Shown here: piece after piece, positions 35,879 to 43,110 of the stretch
Position numbering within the stretch: the first letter of the stretch is position 1
Layout: the number at the start of each line of letters is the position of its first letter
Source of the DNA: Scolanthus callimorphus
Taxonomy: Eukaryota > Cnidaria > Anthozoa > Actiniaria > Edwardsiidae
DNA: 64,000 nucleotides
Direction: 5' to 3'
NCBI GenBank assembly: GCA_033964015.1
Contig: JAWWUD010000216.1
Coordinates: 26,525 to 90,524 of the forward strand
Position numbers and translations under genes: made by a program
Notes under the pieces: generated by a model
The model's database searches: none
Seen by the model: the letters and a program-made list of their open reading frames with translations, nothing else
What the model was told of the DNA's origin: nothing

Positions 35879-36202
35879 ACTACAACTTACCAAGTGTACA
35901 AACGCCGACCTCCTTCAAGTCTGCCTTTAACGAATCGTCTTTATACGATGTAAGAAGCGTACTCCCGCAAATTCTGTTGCATTCGAAATGTCTTATGTAT
36001 TCCTCAAAACCATGCTTTACCAGCCAAGCGCTGACGTCCTTGATCGTCCACTTTTCAAGTGGAGATTTTTCGTCTGTTGAAACGTAAAGTTCAACAAGTT
36101 CAAGTGGTCCAAGAACGAAATACTGAACGTATACTGAAACATTTTCGTTTAATAAAGTGGAATAACATTAAATAAATCGAGTAGGTACTTACCGGTTGCC
36201 AT
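22580..36202 (-). CDS. SAM / zinc-binding-like / acidic / NHL-propeller / chromo-like protein
   Basis: Rebuilt exons: 36202-36193 (ATG), 36133-35891, 29971-29810, 29587-29269, 29167-29095, 28936-28857, 28591-28520, 28148-28086, 27856-27758, and a long terminal block 27334-22580. Every junction up to 27,334 is GT-AG and in phase. Order of parts: SAM domain; Lys-rich linker; an IGRPPYLKQGFGG exon leading to a Cys/His cluster; short Lys/Arg-rich exons; about 260 residues of Asp/Glu repeats; in-frame TGA; two Cys-rich regions; an NHL-like beta-propeller; a chromo-like C terminus. The function is unknown. SAM domains mediate protein-protein contacts and chromo domains read chromatin or sit on retroelement integrases, so a chromatin-related role is a guess. 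I recall a large coral family with the NHL part plus the RSYGRGVKVAAVRQ-type motif, but cannot check it here. The terminal block has one TGA and four one-base frame breaks. Confidence 0.8.
23890..25647 (-). CDS. SAM/NHL gene, second Cys-rich region and propeller, frame broken
   Basis: Coding text runs on in changing frames: LRGFLKFGNDFVDHMSGDG, then KEQGDDLVFSFQGKFLLIPG, then KLKPALEYCRHHHSIIGLAS. Each change needs one lost base. After that it continues through CEHCLQRIESSEAE, CCFICDDCIAAHQLCGNCEE and CFSCIEQD, a compact Cys-rich cluster. NHL-like blades (KVIGDQFGKLTACF, ITYIQSRDAVAVCDALEHCV) follow. Confidence 0.75.
25648..26469 (-). CDS. SAM/NHL gene, Cys-rich part after the TGA
   Basis: Same frame as the acidic domain. 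It reads LAVPTFKGYLKEAVPCAHNY, GNKCVLCGLDDCFKSFTLWC and HCFICGSKTC, then MCHSCRNIL, REIIIGCAELYREGKLTEDD. CxxC pairs suggest two zinc sites. No ATG suits a separate gene start near 26,469, so readthrough or a joined transcript is more likely than a new gene. Confidence 0.75.
26470..27334 (-). CDS. SAM/NHL gene, acidic tandem-repeat domain, ends in TGA
   Basis: Acceptor TTCATTTCCTAG. It starts DPASRLHCSHKRIKCHCS and a KMKKRSHRRKYY basic patch, then about 230 residues built on a 15-17-residue unit of the type DDRKDGESEDGDDASDD. The domain is strongly negative. It stops at TGA 26,472-26,470, but the same frame continues open for another 290 codons. Opposite-strand ORFs over this repeat (26,509-27,222 and 26,724-27,158) are shadows. 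Confidence 0.85.
27758..27856 (-). CDS. SAM/NHL gene exon 9, basic
   Basis: Acceptor CTCAAAG; donor AAAGG/GTAAAA. It encodes ASEKNKATPLRSNPSMPAVK and ASQRKTNKG and is in phase with both neighbours. Confidence 0.78.
28086..28936 (-). CDS. SAM/NHL gene exons 6-8, repeated basic exons
   Basis: Three short exons (28936-28857, 28591-28520, 28148-28086), all ending in codon phase 2 with AA(A)AG/GT donors. They encode similar Lys/Arg-rich peptides: AAPAKKPKRKR, SAAKRPSLETLPNKETKR and VAAKRRRIEPLLSKVAKR. They look like duplicated exons and may carry nuclear-localisation signals (inference). Confidence 0.82.
29095..29167 (-). CDS. SAM/NHL gene exon 5
   Basis: Acceptor GAAAAAG; donor AGTAGG/GTTACG. 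It encodes FDHNLGSLHGTTHIFETSTC, adding two or three His to the Cys cluster of exon 4. Both junctions are in phase, but the acceptor has a weak pyrimidine tract. Confidence 0.6.
29269..29587 (-). CDS. SAM/NHL gene exon 4, start of Cys/His cluster
   Basis: Encodes DPRYIGRPPYLKQGFGGTRV and, at its end, WTIQCSLCKCSFTAE before donor GAGAA/GTAATG. Reading through the donor gives an immediate stop, which supports splicing. With exon 5 the residues give C-x2-C ... H-x3-H, a possible zinc site. Confidence 0.78.
29810..29971 (-). CDS. SAM/NHL gene exon 3
   Basis: 162 nt. It supplies the C-terminal SAM helix (GDRNRILELVRKQI), then a Lys/Thr-rich linker and GPIGRFLVPIKPG. Donor AATTAG/GTATGG joins exon 4 in phase (KLDPRYIGRPPY). 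Confidence 0.82.
30625..31080 (-). CDS. open frame inside SAM/NHL intron 2, doubtful
   Basis: An open minus-strand frame of about 145 codons (SDEWQRSVREILKCALMEAE, FEAEWLNAISTIFTISTLPK) lies in the intron between exons 2 and 3. No family is recognised and there is no ATG near its start. Exons 2 and 3 join perfectly without it. It may be an old gene fragment or chance. Confidence 0.25.
   Translation of the reverse strand, partial: HASFPNKATILRTFRSDEWQRSVREILKCALMEAEFKKLKRTTFREFIALCIHRSVYIPSGETKKLFEAKNRHEFEAEWLNAISTIFTISTLPKDLVVTAKASHIWYQNLPLSFLCRVRHFANLCEAREVFWEVLKIVVNRSFLLEPSLPI
31545..31920. repeat. poly-C element of the GGGGTGCTCGTC family
   Basis: Contains a run of about 15 C, ACGGGGGTGCTCGTCCTATC and, inverted, CCCGACAAGCACCCCCGGGC, with ATCCCTTAGGG words between. 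Related to 35,382-35,878, about 41,520-41,570, about 43,400-43,440 and 54,320-54,625. Confidence 0.65.
31925..32135. repeat. short tandem TTTCCACAGGG-type repeat
   Basis: AATTTCCACAGGG and near variants recur about seven times at 25-30-bp spacing. The remaining sequence 32,135-33,790 is AT-rich, intronic and without recognised features. Confidence 0.6.
33793..34080 (+). repeat. 103-bp tandem repeat, about 2.8 copies
   Basis: GTTTTACCAGAAAAAGAAGA starts copies at 33,793, 33,896 and 33,999. The copies are nearly identical (…GTGTGTTCCAGGTTACTC). Translations here are repeats of repeats. Confidence 0.85.
34715..34900. repeat. short foldback element
   Basis: Arms GCATTATATATGGCATTCTT and AAGAATGCCATATATAATGC are inverted with ACGTAAG next to both. 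Confidence 0.75.
35374..35886. mobile_element. poly-G/poly-C MITE with 8-bp target duplication beside a splice donor
   Basis: ACTACAAC lies directly outside both ends (35,374-35,381; 35,879-35,886). The element (35,382-35,878) starts CCC then 63 G and ends 38 C then GG. Inside the runs the arms continue as GGGGTGCTCGTCG and its inverse. An 8-bp duplication fits hAT-type elements. The right duplication lies 4 bases inside the intron that follows the SAM exon, so the donor is intact. Confidence 0.85.
35891..36133 (-). CDS. SAM/NHL gene exon 2, SAM domain
   Basis: Acceptor TGTTTCAG; donor CACTTG/GTAAGT. It encodes YVQYFVLGPLELVELYV and then a SAM domain: W-TIKDVSAWLVKHGFEEYI, FECNRICGSTLL, LKADLKEVGV. 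The last helix is completed in exon 3 (CTLGDRNRILELVRKQ), which confirms the join across 5.9 kb. Confidence 0.88.
36193..36202 (-). CDS. SAM/NHL gene exon 1, start codon
   Basis: ATGGCAACCG followed by GTAAGT, a consensus donor. It ends in phase 1 and joins exon 2 to read MATVYVQYFVLGP. Only 10 coding bases; the start was chosen because this ATG and donor fit the phase demanded by exon 2. Confidence 0.75.
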
Positions 36203-36299
36203 TGCAATCTGGACCAATCTGATTTCTGTAAAATATTTCAAACACTAAAAAGCACTGCTCGCTGAAGTTTGTGTGAATGAAGGTGTCGAGTTTCCAACG

Positions 36300-36350
36300 A
36301 GCCGGCATCACTGACGTCATTCGAAATCTTTTTGATTGGCCAGTATTTGC
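36300..36350 (-). promoter_or_regulatory. candidate promoter of SAM/NHL gene (CCAAT and CRE)
   Basis: Read on the minus strand, GGCCAATCAAAAAG is followed 15-20 bp later by AATGACGTCAGTG, about 110 bp before the ATG. A CCAAT box and a full CRE palindrome so close to the first exon fit a core promoter. No clear TATA box. Confidence 0.5.
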
Positions 36351-36601
36351 CGCTCTAAAACAATCGTGTGCTTGGCACGTGCTTGGCGCGGTTAAATGCA
36401 AACGACAGTACTACTGAGCAGAAAAACTCGGCCCTATAAGGAACGCCAAGGAAAAATAAATTGTCCCCACAATTTTCCAGCTGTTCCCGAAGTTTTTTAG
36501 TTCGCTCCCGTATTTCTAAGCAAATTCCCGCAATAGTTAGCTGAGCTCCCGATTCCCGAAATTGTTTCGGAATTCCCGATATTTTTGGGCAGGACTCCCG
36601 A

Positions 36602-36645
36602 AACAGCCTTTATTAGGGCTGTCACCCCCCGTAGTCAGTCTGAGG
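36602..36645 (-). repeat. right subterminal inverted repeat
   Basis: AAACAGCCTTTATTAGGGCT then GTCACCCCCCGTAGTCAGTC, the inverse of 21,263-21,305. Several TTCCCGA words sit on its inner side (36,485-36,600). From 36,650 to 37,720 I see nothing beyond AT-rich DNA. Confidence 0.75.
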
Positions 36646-37884
36646 GCAGAAGTTAGCTTATTAAGTTGTCGTTGTTCCTCTTGTAGCGTACTGCTTTCGT
36701 CATTTTATTTGCCTATTCATTTGCTGTTCGCTATCAATCATAACAATTTTTAGCACTTCGTGGATATGTACGCCTGCTAGCTTGGCACTTTATCGTGTGC
36801 TTTGCTATTTTTGCACCCTGGCTCTAAATCACTAGACTAGTAAAAATATTTGCTTCATTTTGGCAAAGGGATAAAGTAAAAGCCGTTCTTGTCGGTCGTG
36901 TCAGAGGAAGATTTCGTATTTCGTGCGCCTGCTGCGTGTATGACGTAATTTGTTTACTTATGTTACGTCACAGGATTTGGCAATTTTTAATATTCAATAG
37001 ATAGCGGGTTTAATATTTGGTTTTGTTTTATAATTCAAAATGTGATACATTCGCTTTATATGAGCGCACTTAAAATTAGTCAAAACATAGGAATGAAAAA
37101 CGATCATTGCAAAATTTGGGTGATAAGTTCGGTTTGTGAACGACCCTCCTCCTCGCAACCTTTTGTACCTCAAAATCAAGAGGTTTGGATAATTCCGATT
37201 ACGCAGCACAAATGGGTATGTTCGGCAAGCTCGTACGTTTTTATCTTTGAAGTAAAGTTGATTTTCTTTACACGAGCTTGTGGAACATCTAAGCATCTTG
37301 GTTTTGGGAATACTTATTTTTATAATTTAATGAAAAAGTGAAAATTCTTGTAGTAACGCACTCTTCAGAGTTTGCGCAGTTCTTTGTAGTAGCGCAATGT
37401 TCTAAGGCATGCGTTGTAATGATTTCTCAATTAAGAATCTTCGTGTGAAGTCGCTGGAACAGGTAACAACCCAAGGTTTGAGAACTGTCACAAAGTTTCG
37501 ACTCATTGGCTAACACTTTTAAATAGTTTTCAATTCTCCCCGTTTTCTATTCACATGATGGACAAGTTCTCCCGGACCTGTTTTACCCCATGGGTTTTTG
37601 TCTGGTCCCAGCGCATATAAGGACGGCGGATTTCGCCTGATTTTAGAAGAACGGTAGTGGAATAAATAAAGACTCAAAAAGTAACAAGAACGAAACTGGT
37701 TAATATAGAACCCCGAAAGATCTCGGTAACACTTCTCTCTGATTGGTTGATTTTTCGCGCGAAAATCTAAAAATAGCCCAAGCTATAAAACACATGTGAG
37801 AACCACCCAATAGGGGATGCACGCTCCTACTTATGAGCTTCTGGTGTTGTACAAGGTGAATTTGTGGTAAGGAGGGGCATCGAA

Positions 37885-37912
37885 TTTAGCGTGGGGGGGG
37901 GGGGGGGGGGGA
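37885..37912. repeat. poly-G tract
   Basis: A run of about 17 G just outside the giant unit, followed by a duplicated GATGTCCGAT. Confidence 0.8.
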
Positions 37913-37979
37913 GATGTCCGATGTCCGATTCCAGCCGGACGTCATTGTTTACATATTTTTATCTTTAGACTTTTCGGCG

Positions 37980-38665
37980 AGGCTACAAAATAATACGGTC
38001 TGAATATCAATAAAGGGTGACAAATTAAACATAGGTAGAAAAATTGAACTCGATATCTTGTATTATCAGCGCGTGATTCGAAATTCAATTTACAGAATGT
38101 ATGGAGTAATGAGTACTTTGACTTCCAGTTGTCCAAGTACAATTTTAAGAACTGCAATTTGTCTTGAAAACATGCCGAACAAGTCAGTGATGAAATAATA
38201 TTCTGCAAACGGTAATAAACTAGTTCTGACGGATTTGTATATACCGTTTCCGGGATATGTTGTCACTGGAAAAAGCAACAAAGCTTTGCGCGCGGGAGTA
38301 TGGGTACAGAATTATTTGAATTTCTGTAAAATATTAGAAACAAACATTATTGCTGAAATTTAATGATTTTACCTGTGGTTGCGAAACTGTCTGAATTCAG
38401 ATCAAACAGTAGCAGTTTAGATGCCCCCATTATCCTTTGCGCTTCAAGCTTATAAGGCTTTTGGGTGACAACGTTTCCCGGAAACGGTATATAGTTTTAA
38501 GGCTTTTCAAAAATGCCTGAGTTACTGGAGGGCAAAAAGCTAATTAGCCCATACACTTTCTGCAAAATCAAACTTCGTGCCGCGCGCTTGTTTTACATGA
38601 TATCGAGCTGAGATTTTCTACTTATATTCCATTTGTCACCCTTTATTTTGATATTCGTCGTTGGA
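37980..38665. repeat. nested foldback elements
   Basis: Outer arms: TCAATAAAGGGTGACAAATT at about 38,009 and its inverse ATTTGTCACCCTTTATTTTG at about 38,632, both continuing through ...TCGATATC.... Inner arms: TATACCGTTTCCGGGATATG at 38,239 and its inverse CCCGGAAACGGTATATA at 38,476. One foldback sits inside another. Confidence 0.75.
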
Positions 38666-39221
38666 ATGCCTGATTCTGGTTGATGCTTATGCAAATGAGT
38701 CAAAACGTAAACAACTCGCCTATTGTGACTTTGGGTGGGCTGAAGGGAGGCTGTCATGATACGCGCATGCTCCAGGAGCGATCACTGAATTATCAGCAAA
38801 ACTAATAAGACCATCAGATAACCATTAAGAACACGTAAAGGTAACAAGTATGATCGGATGGATTGAGAAGTAGCGAGATTATATGCGATTTGTTTTCGAG
38901 GTTTTTAGCTTTCGCTGGCCATCGTTACGGGACGATACTTTGATTTGAGAGATGCGCAGAACAGCTGCGCAGTTGCGTGACAGTCTCCCTTTAAGCTAGA
39001 GTTTCTCACAAAGCCCCTTAACCTATAATAGAGTGCGGAACTGGTAAACTAGAAGAAAGACAATACTAAATTAAAACACTCTTAATACCTTTTATTTCAC
39101 TCTGGTTTTGTGTTAAAAATCCACGTTTTACGATAGTGTCACAACACTACTGATTTGTGTTTACTTCTTTCTTTATTCATTTCATATATATGTTTCAAAT
39201 AAGGTTACCCGAAGTGAGTTA

Positions 39222-39488
39222 TGGGAGAATAGACCAGTTTCGAATTATCTTCTCTGCCGCTGAATAGGCATCGACGGCGCATAAATACAGTGGGAGCCTC
39301 AGTTTAAAGTAGAAAAAGTTGTGAATACTGACAGGAAACTGTTGAAGCTTGAATGAGATAATATACAAAACTTTTTGGACTCGTTGGTATTTGCAACTTT
39401 CGGGTTTAAATCGAGGCTCCCACTGTAATGCGCCGTTGATGCCTATTCAGCGGTAGATTAGAGAATTCGAAACTGGACTATTAGGATC
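39222..39488. repeat. foldback/MITE, about 260 bp
   Basis: The left arm AATAGACCAGTTTCGAATTA continues to CTGAATAGGCATCGACGGCG and CAGTGGGAGCCTC; the right arm is the inverse ending CGAAACTGGACTATTA. No ORF. Confidence 0.85.
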
Positions 39489-39697
39489 ATCGCTCTATAG
39501 ATCTGATGCGATCTCTTCAGGAAATTGGACAGTAAAAAAAAAATAAAATAAAAATAAAAAACGCGAATTTTCAGGCGACAGGTTTAGTGCAACCAGTGCT
39601 CACTCCATCATAAATTGAAAATTAAGAATTGCGTTGATATTGTCAAATCACTACAACGCGGACTTCGGAATGCAACCTTTCTTGAAACAGAAACCAG

Positions 39698-39837
39698 GTG
39701 CGTAGCCAGCATGTCGGAAAGGTGGATCCCATTTTTTTTTCATGTTTATTTTTCGTTCCAAAGGAGGGGGCGGGGGTGGGAGTAGGGTGGGGTCATATAT
39801 ACTCTAGGACCCCTCGCCCCCCTGGCTACGCCCCTGG
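39698..39837. repeat. MITE with GGTGCGTAGCCAG ends
   Basis: CAGGTGCGTAGCCAGC and its inverse CTGGCTACGCCCCTGG bound 140 bp. Same family as 18,262-18,442. Confidence 0.65.
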
Positions 39838-40382
39838 AGAAAGTTCTTTCATATTACATATTTACAAAATATTCAGATTTGTTGTCTTCTCCGTAGTCTT
39901 ATACATATCAAACTTATGTCATATAAAATGAACATTGACTTAGAGTGACCTCTTTGGTAACACTATCGCATTTATCTTTGTTGTGTAAACCGGGACGTCC
40001 ATATATGGGGTTTGATGAGATCGTATTCCGGACCTTTAACACATGGCGTGTTCGAGAGTGAAACGCGAATCGACAGCTCCGCTCAGATTTATCGAGCAAA
40101 ATCATCCACCAAATCTTAACCATAAAACGAGAAAAATCCATAGAAAGGATAATGATATCTCTACGAGGTGGTTATTACTGAGGTCGACAAGGGGAAAAAA
40201 TGGTCAAAAAACATTATGGGTCATTATGCTGGATAGAGTATAAATACGATGAGTAACGTGATCAAAGGTGTTGTACAAAGTGGCAAAACGATTTACAGGC
40301 TACCCTGCAACAGACTTATTGATGCTTTCCTCGGTTTGAAATGCGATGAACGAATATTTAATATAAAGACTTACTTGTTTAC

Positions 40383-40519
40383 CTCGTAGGTAAACCATGG
40401 AAGATTGCTGACTTTGGGACTTTCTCGATATTTTTCCCCATCGATTTGAGCATTTGTCCCTCTCGCGTGAAAGACAAAGATAGCAACAGAACAACCAAAG
40501 CGCAAACTTTGAACCCCAT
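40383..40519 (-). CDS. possible first exon of a secreted peptide
   Basis: ATG at 40,519 opens MGFKVCALVVLLLSLSFTRE, a good signal-peptide pattern (short basic start, Leu/Val core). It is followed by GQMLKSMGKNIEKVPK. It ends near donor CGAG/GTAAAC, or 9 bases later at ACAA/GTAAGT. No downstream exon was confirmed. An open frame ending at 39,914 (SCRFAFHSRTRHVLKV) could belong to it. No family recognised. Confidence 0.35.
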
Positions 40520-41193
40520 ATCCCGCACTATAATTTTAACGAACCCTAGCGTATTATACATCAAAATGCGCCAAATTTATCGAACGTCTCATTTTCCGGG
40601 GTAACGAAAGATTTGGTGGTCGTATTACAAAGCTAGGGGCCAATAATCGTCGAGCAGTCTTGCGTCAGTCGATCACGCTCTCTATTTGTGAGCCTACCCA
40701 TCGTTGAAAATGTGCTCGATGCCGGACTTTGTTTTTTTAATTTTGAGTTTACACGAATAAAATATAATAGTATAAGTGTTGTTCTTTCACAAACCGTAGG
40801 TAACAAACAAGGCAGGGAACCAGAAGTGCTAAAATATGGGAAAATATTCAACATTTGCCATGAATTTATGTGACGGGTGTTGCGTGACATTGTGACTAAA
40901 ACGGGATACAAGGAAATGTTAAAGAGGAGTTTCATATGAAACTTCAGTTTTTTTGTAAATGTCCGGTGAATAAACGCATTAACTCCGTAGAGCACACAAA
41001 GTGCTCAAAAATTGAGCTACGAACGTAGCAAACCAACCAGCCTGTTGACGAGAAGGTGATCTTAGATGGCCGTCGCGTCGAAGCGATTGTTTGCACGAGT
41101 CTTATCTGTCGTATCAGTCGACCGTGAAACAATAGAATAATTCCAATTTCCATTGTTTCACGGTCGATTGATACGACCTTATGGAAACCAGCC

Positions 41194-41446
41194 TTAAAGG
41201 GCTCTCGCACGCATAATATTCGTCCACCGAGGACATAAAATAAGTAAAAGTGTAACCAGGAAAACACATGTACATTTGCCTGTAGTAATCAAAATAATCC
41301 TCCAGATTAATAGAAAAACCTTTCAATTGTTAGACAAATGCAATTCTAGATTGTTTTGGTCTGTTATCTAGAAGATGGAATTGGATTGCGATTTGAGCTA
41401 TTTTCTTGTCAGAGAAGTGGCCAGCAAGCGTGCGAGAGCCCCTTAA
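41194..41446. mobile_element. 253-bp TTAA-flanked MITE
   Basis: TTAA then AGGGCTCTCGCACGC at the left; GCGTGCGAGAGCCCC then TTAA at the right. TTAA duplication fits piggyBac or Kolobok-type elements. Shares ends with 41,589-43,222. Confidence 0.8.
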
Positions 41447-41789
41447 AGGAGGAAGAGCCTTCAAACTCATTCTCATTCCCAGATCCTCCCGCCCTACTCT
41501 GACCCCAAGAGAGATTTTTCGGACAGGGGTGCTCGTCGAGAAAAATGAATTTGATACCTAAAAGATAACAAAATGGGTGTGGCAAAGATTAAAGAGGCAC
41601 TCGCACGCTTGCTTGACAAGCAAATAATTCAAATCGCAATCCAATTCCATCCTCTTGATAATAGATATTATTATATGAACTGCAGTGGGATACCGAGTGA
41701 CATCAAAATGATACAATCGGTATCCCCACCCCCACCAGTGGGGATACGATTTTTCTCAACACATGTGGTGATATCAAATTTCAACCAAT

Positions 41790-41918
41790 GAGCTTTCAGT
41801 ATTTTCGCGCGCTTATGCAAATGAGGTGCTGGCAGTCGCTCTGCAAAAAATAATCGCCGTGTTTTGCTTTAGTTTTCCGATTTCGCAGTGGATAAATCAG
41901 CTCTCTATCGTATCAAAC
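41790..41918 (+). promoter_or_regulatory. promoter-like region with CCAAT and octamer
   Basis: Contains CAACCAATGAG and TTATGCAAATGAG (ATGCAAAT octamer) about 130 and 100 bp upstream of the ATG at 41,919. No TATA box seen. Confidence 0.4.
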
Positions 41919-42038
41919 ATGGCAAGTGTGCAAAGGTTCAAGCTAGATTTTACTGATAAAGATCTTACTGAATTCATAGACCAGCAGGAAAACGCTAACA
42001 TGAAACAAAAAACTGAATTACGACGTCAAAATTTTAAG
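41919..42038 (+). CDS. exon: RFKLDFTDKDLTEFID-type N-terminus
   Basis: ATG at 41,919 encodes MASVQRFKLDFTDKDLTEFI and DQQENANMKQKTELRRQNFK, then donor AAG/GTGAGT. The pattern resembles the N-terminus of QRICH1/Crypton-like (DUF3504) proteins that are common in cnidarians. This rests on pattern memory alone. The tyrosine-recombinase body is absent. Confidence 0.5.
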
Positions 42039-42179
42039 GTGAGTTCATTCAGGAACCAAATCCCGAACTGCTCACTCAGGTCAACTTCGGGTGAACAATA
42101 CTTAATTACTCGTCTCTGCCAGATAATCAACAAGAGAGGATATCCAACATCTTCTCTTTCAGAGGTCCAGCTAGTACAC

Positions 42180-42506
42180 TAGTATTGCTGCGGCAAGTTC
42201 ATGTACGACGACAAAACAGCTCCCTGCCGAGTAGGAAATACGAGTGTGTTCGTATGCAAAAAATGCCGGCAGAGACGGTGCAACAAACTGCTTCGACAAC
42301 GGAATTTGGCTCTCTCATTTAATACTGGAACAATTACAGGTGAAACGTTAAATATCAATGTGAACTTGCAACAAAATAGATCCCCTGAAAAACGAGAGAG
42401 TTCTGCAGTTTTTGAAGAAGTAAAAAATGGAAACAAGTATAGCTACGCTTACGAGTCGATACGAGCTTTGGAAAGTAGCGACGAGAGTCTGACAAGAAAG
42501 TAAGTC
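42180..42506 (+). CDS. possible second exon, Cys-rich
   Basis: Frame YCCGKFMYDD, CKKCRQRRCNKLLRQRN, TITGETLNINVNLQQN up to a stop at 42,501-42,503. The strong acceptor TCTTCTCTTTCAG at about 42,162 does not join exon 1 in frame without a stop, so the true splice is unresolved. Confidence 0.35.
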
Positions 42507-42739
42507 AGGAGTAAAGTAAGGAACTTGCCGATCATTTTATAATTAATGCCACAAGAATTTGTGGGTTTTGTGCACTCTTGGTCATTTTAATTTGTAGTTT
42601 GATGATAAAAACTTGTTTTTTTTTTTAATTGAAAAATGAAAGGACTTCTAAAGTTTATGAGAGATAAATTGGGAACCACCGACATTATAGCTAATGTGTT
42701 TCCACAAGCCTTTTTCGAAAGTCATTGAATTTGTAGTTC

Positions 42740-42900
42740 ATATAATAAACAGAACATTACATGGTCGCTTGGAGATACGATTTTATCTTCTCGTGTTAAT
42801 ATTATCTCTCACTCGTTCGCTGCGCTCACTCGTGAGAGATAATATCAACACTCGAAAATAAAATTCGTATCTCCGCGCGCCCATGTAATATCCTCTATAT
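42740..42900. repeat. foldback element (ACATGG...CCATGTAATATCCTCTAT family)
   Basis: TTACATGGTCGCTTGGAGAT and its inverse ATCTCCGCGCGCCCATGTAA, with ACTCGTTCGCTGCGCTCACT at the centre. Other copies: 48,174-48,345, 62,445-62,600 and the tandem version at 7,107. Confidence 0.82.
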
Positions 42901-42999
42901 AGATTTGTATTGAATTAACAGTTAAAAGGTCATTTAACAGTCGGATGTGCATTCCGCAGAAAATCCAAATGTTTTAAAATGTTTTCTCCTTCTGGGGAG

Positions 43000-43110
43000 G
43001 TTACCGGGAGCTTTGAGAAACGCTCGCTCGTACCCGATAAACTTCCCCGTAAACTCTCCCGATAAGTTTTACGGGCCCGTTAATTACCGGGCGTTTTGAG
43101 AAACGGGCCC
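43000..43110. repeat. palindromic GGGAG/CTCCC-GTACC block
   Basis: Inverted words GGTTACCGGGAGCTTTGAGA and TTACCGGGCGTTTTGAGAAA, with CCCGATAAACTTCCC between. Small foldback. The flanks 43,110-43,800 show no gene. Confidence 0.5.

Larger units (their letters stand above)
20947..37850. mobile_element. giant terminal-inverted-repeat unit (16.9 kb) with 7-bp target duplication
   Basis: The unit starts CAGAAGCTCATAAGTAGGAG at 20,954 and ends with the inverse at 37,843. The two ends stay alignable for about 115 bp (…CTCACATGTGTTTTATAGCT…CTATTTTTAGA…CCAATCAGA), with a few differences and small indels. GTGTTGT lies directly outside both ends (20,947-20,953 and 37,844-37,850). A second pair of inverted repeats lies inside (about 21,263-21,305 and 36,602-36,645). 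The interior holds one complete gene with its promoter. No transposase, polymerase or integrase was recognised. The CAG...CTG tips suggest a hAT-like class, but hAT usually makes 8-bp duplications. Confidence is in the inverted ends plus duplication; that the whole unit moved at once is inference. Confidence 0.7.

Noticed and set aside
20947..37850. Polinton/Maverick (size and long TIRs would fit)
   Set aside because: No DNA polymerase B, integrase, ATPase or capsid-like ORF was seen, and the flanking repeat is 7 bp next to CAG rather than 6 bp next to AG.
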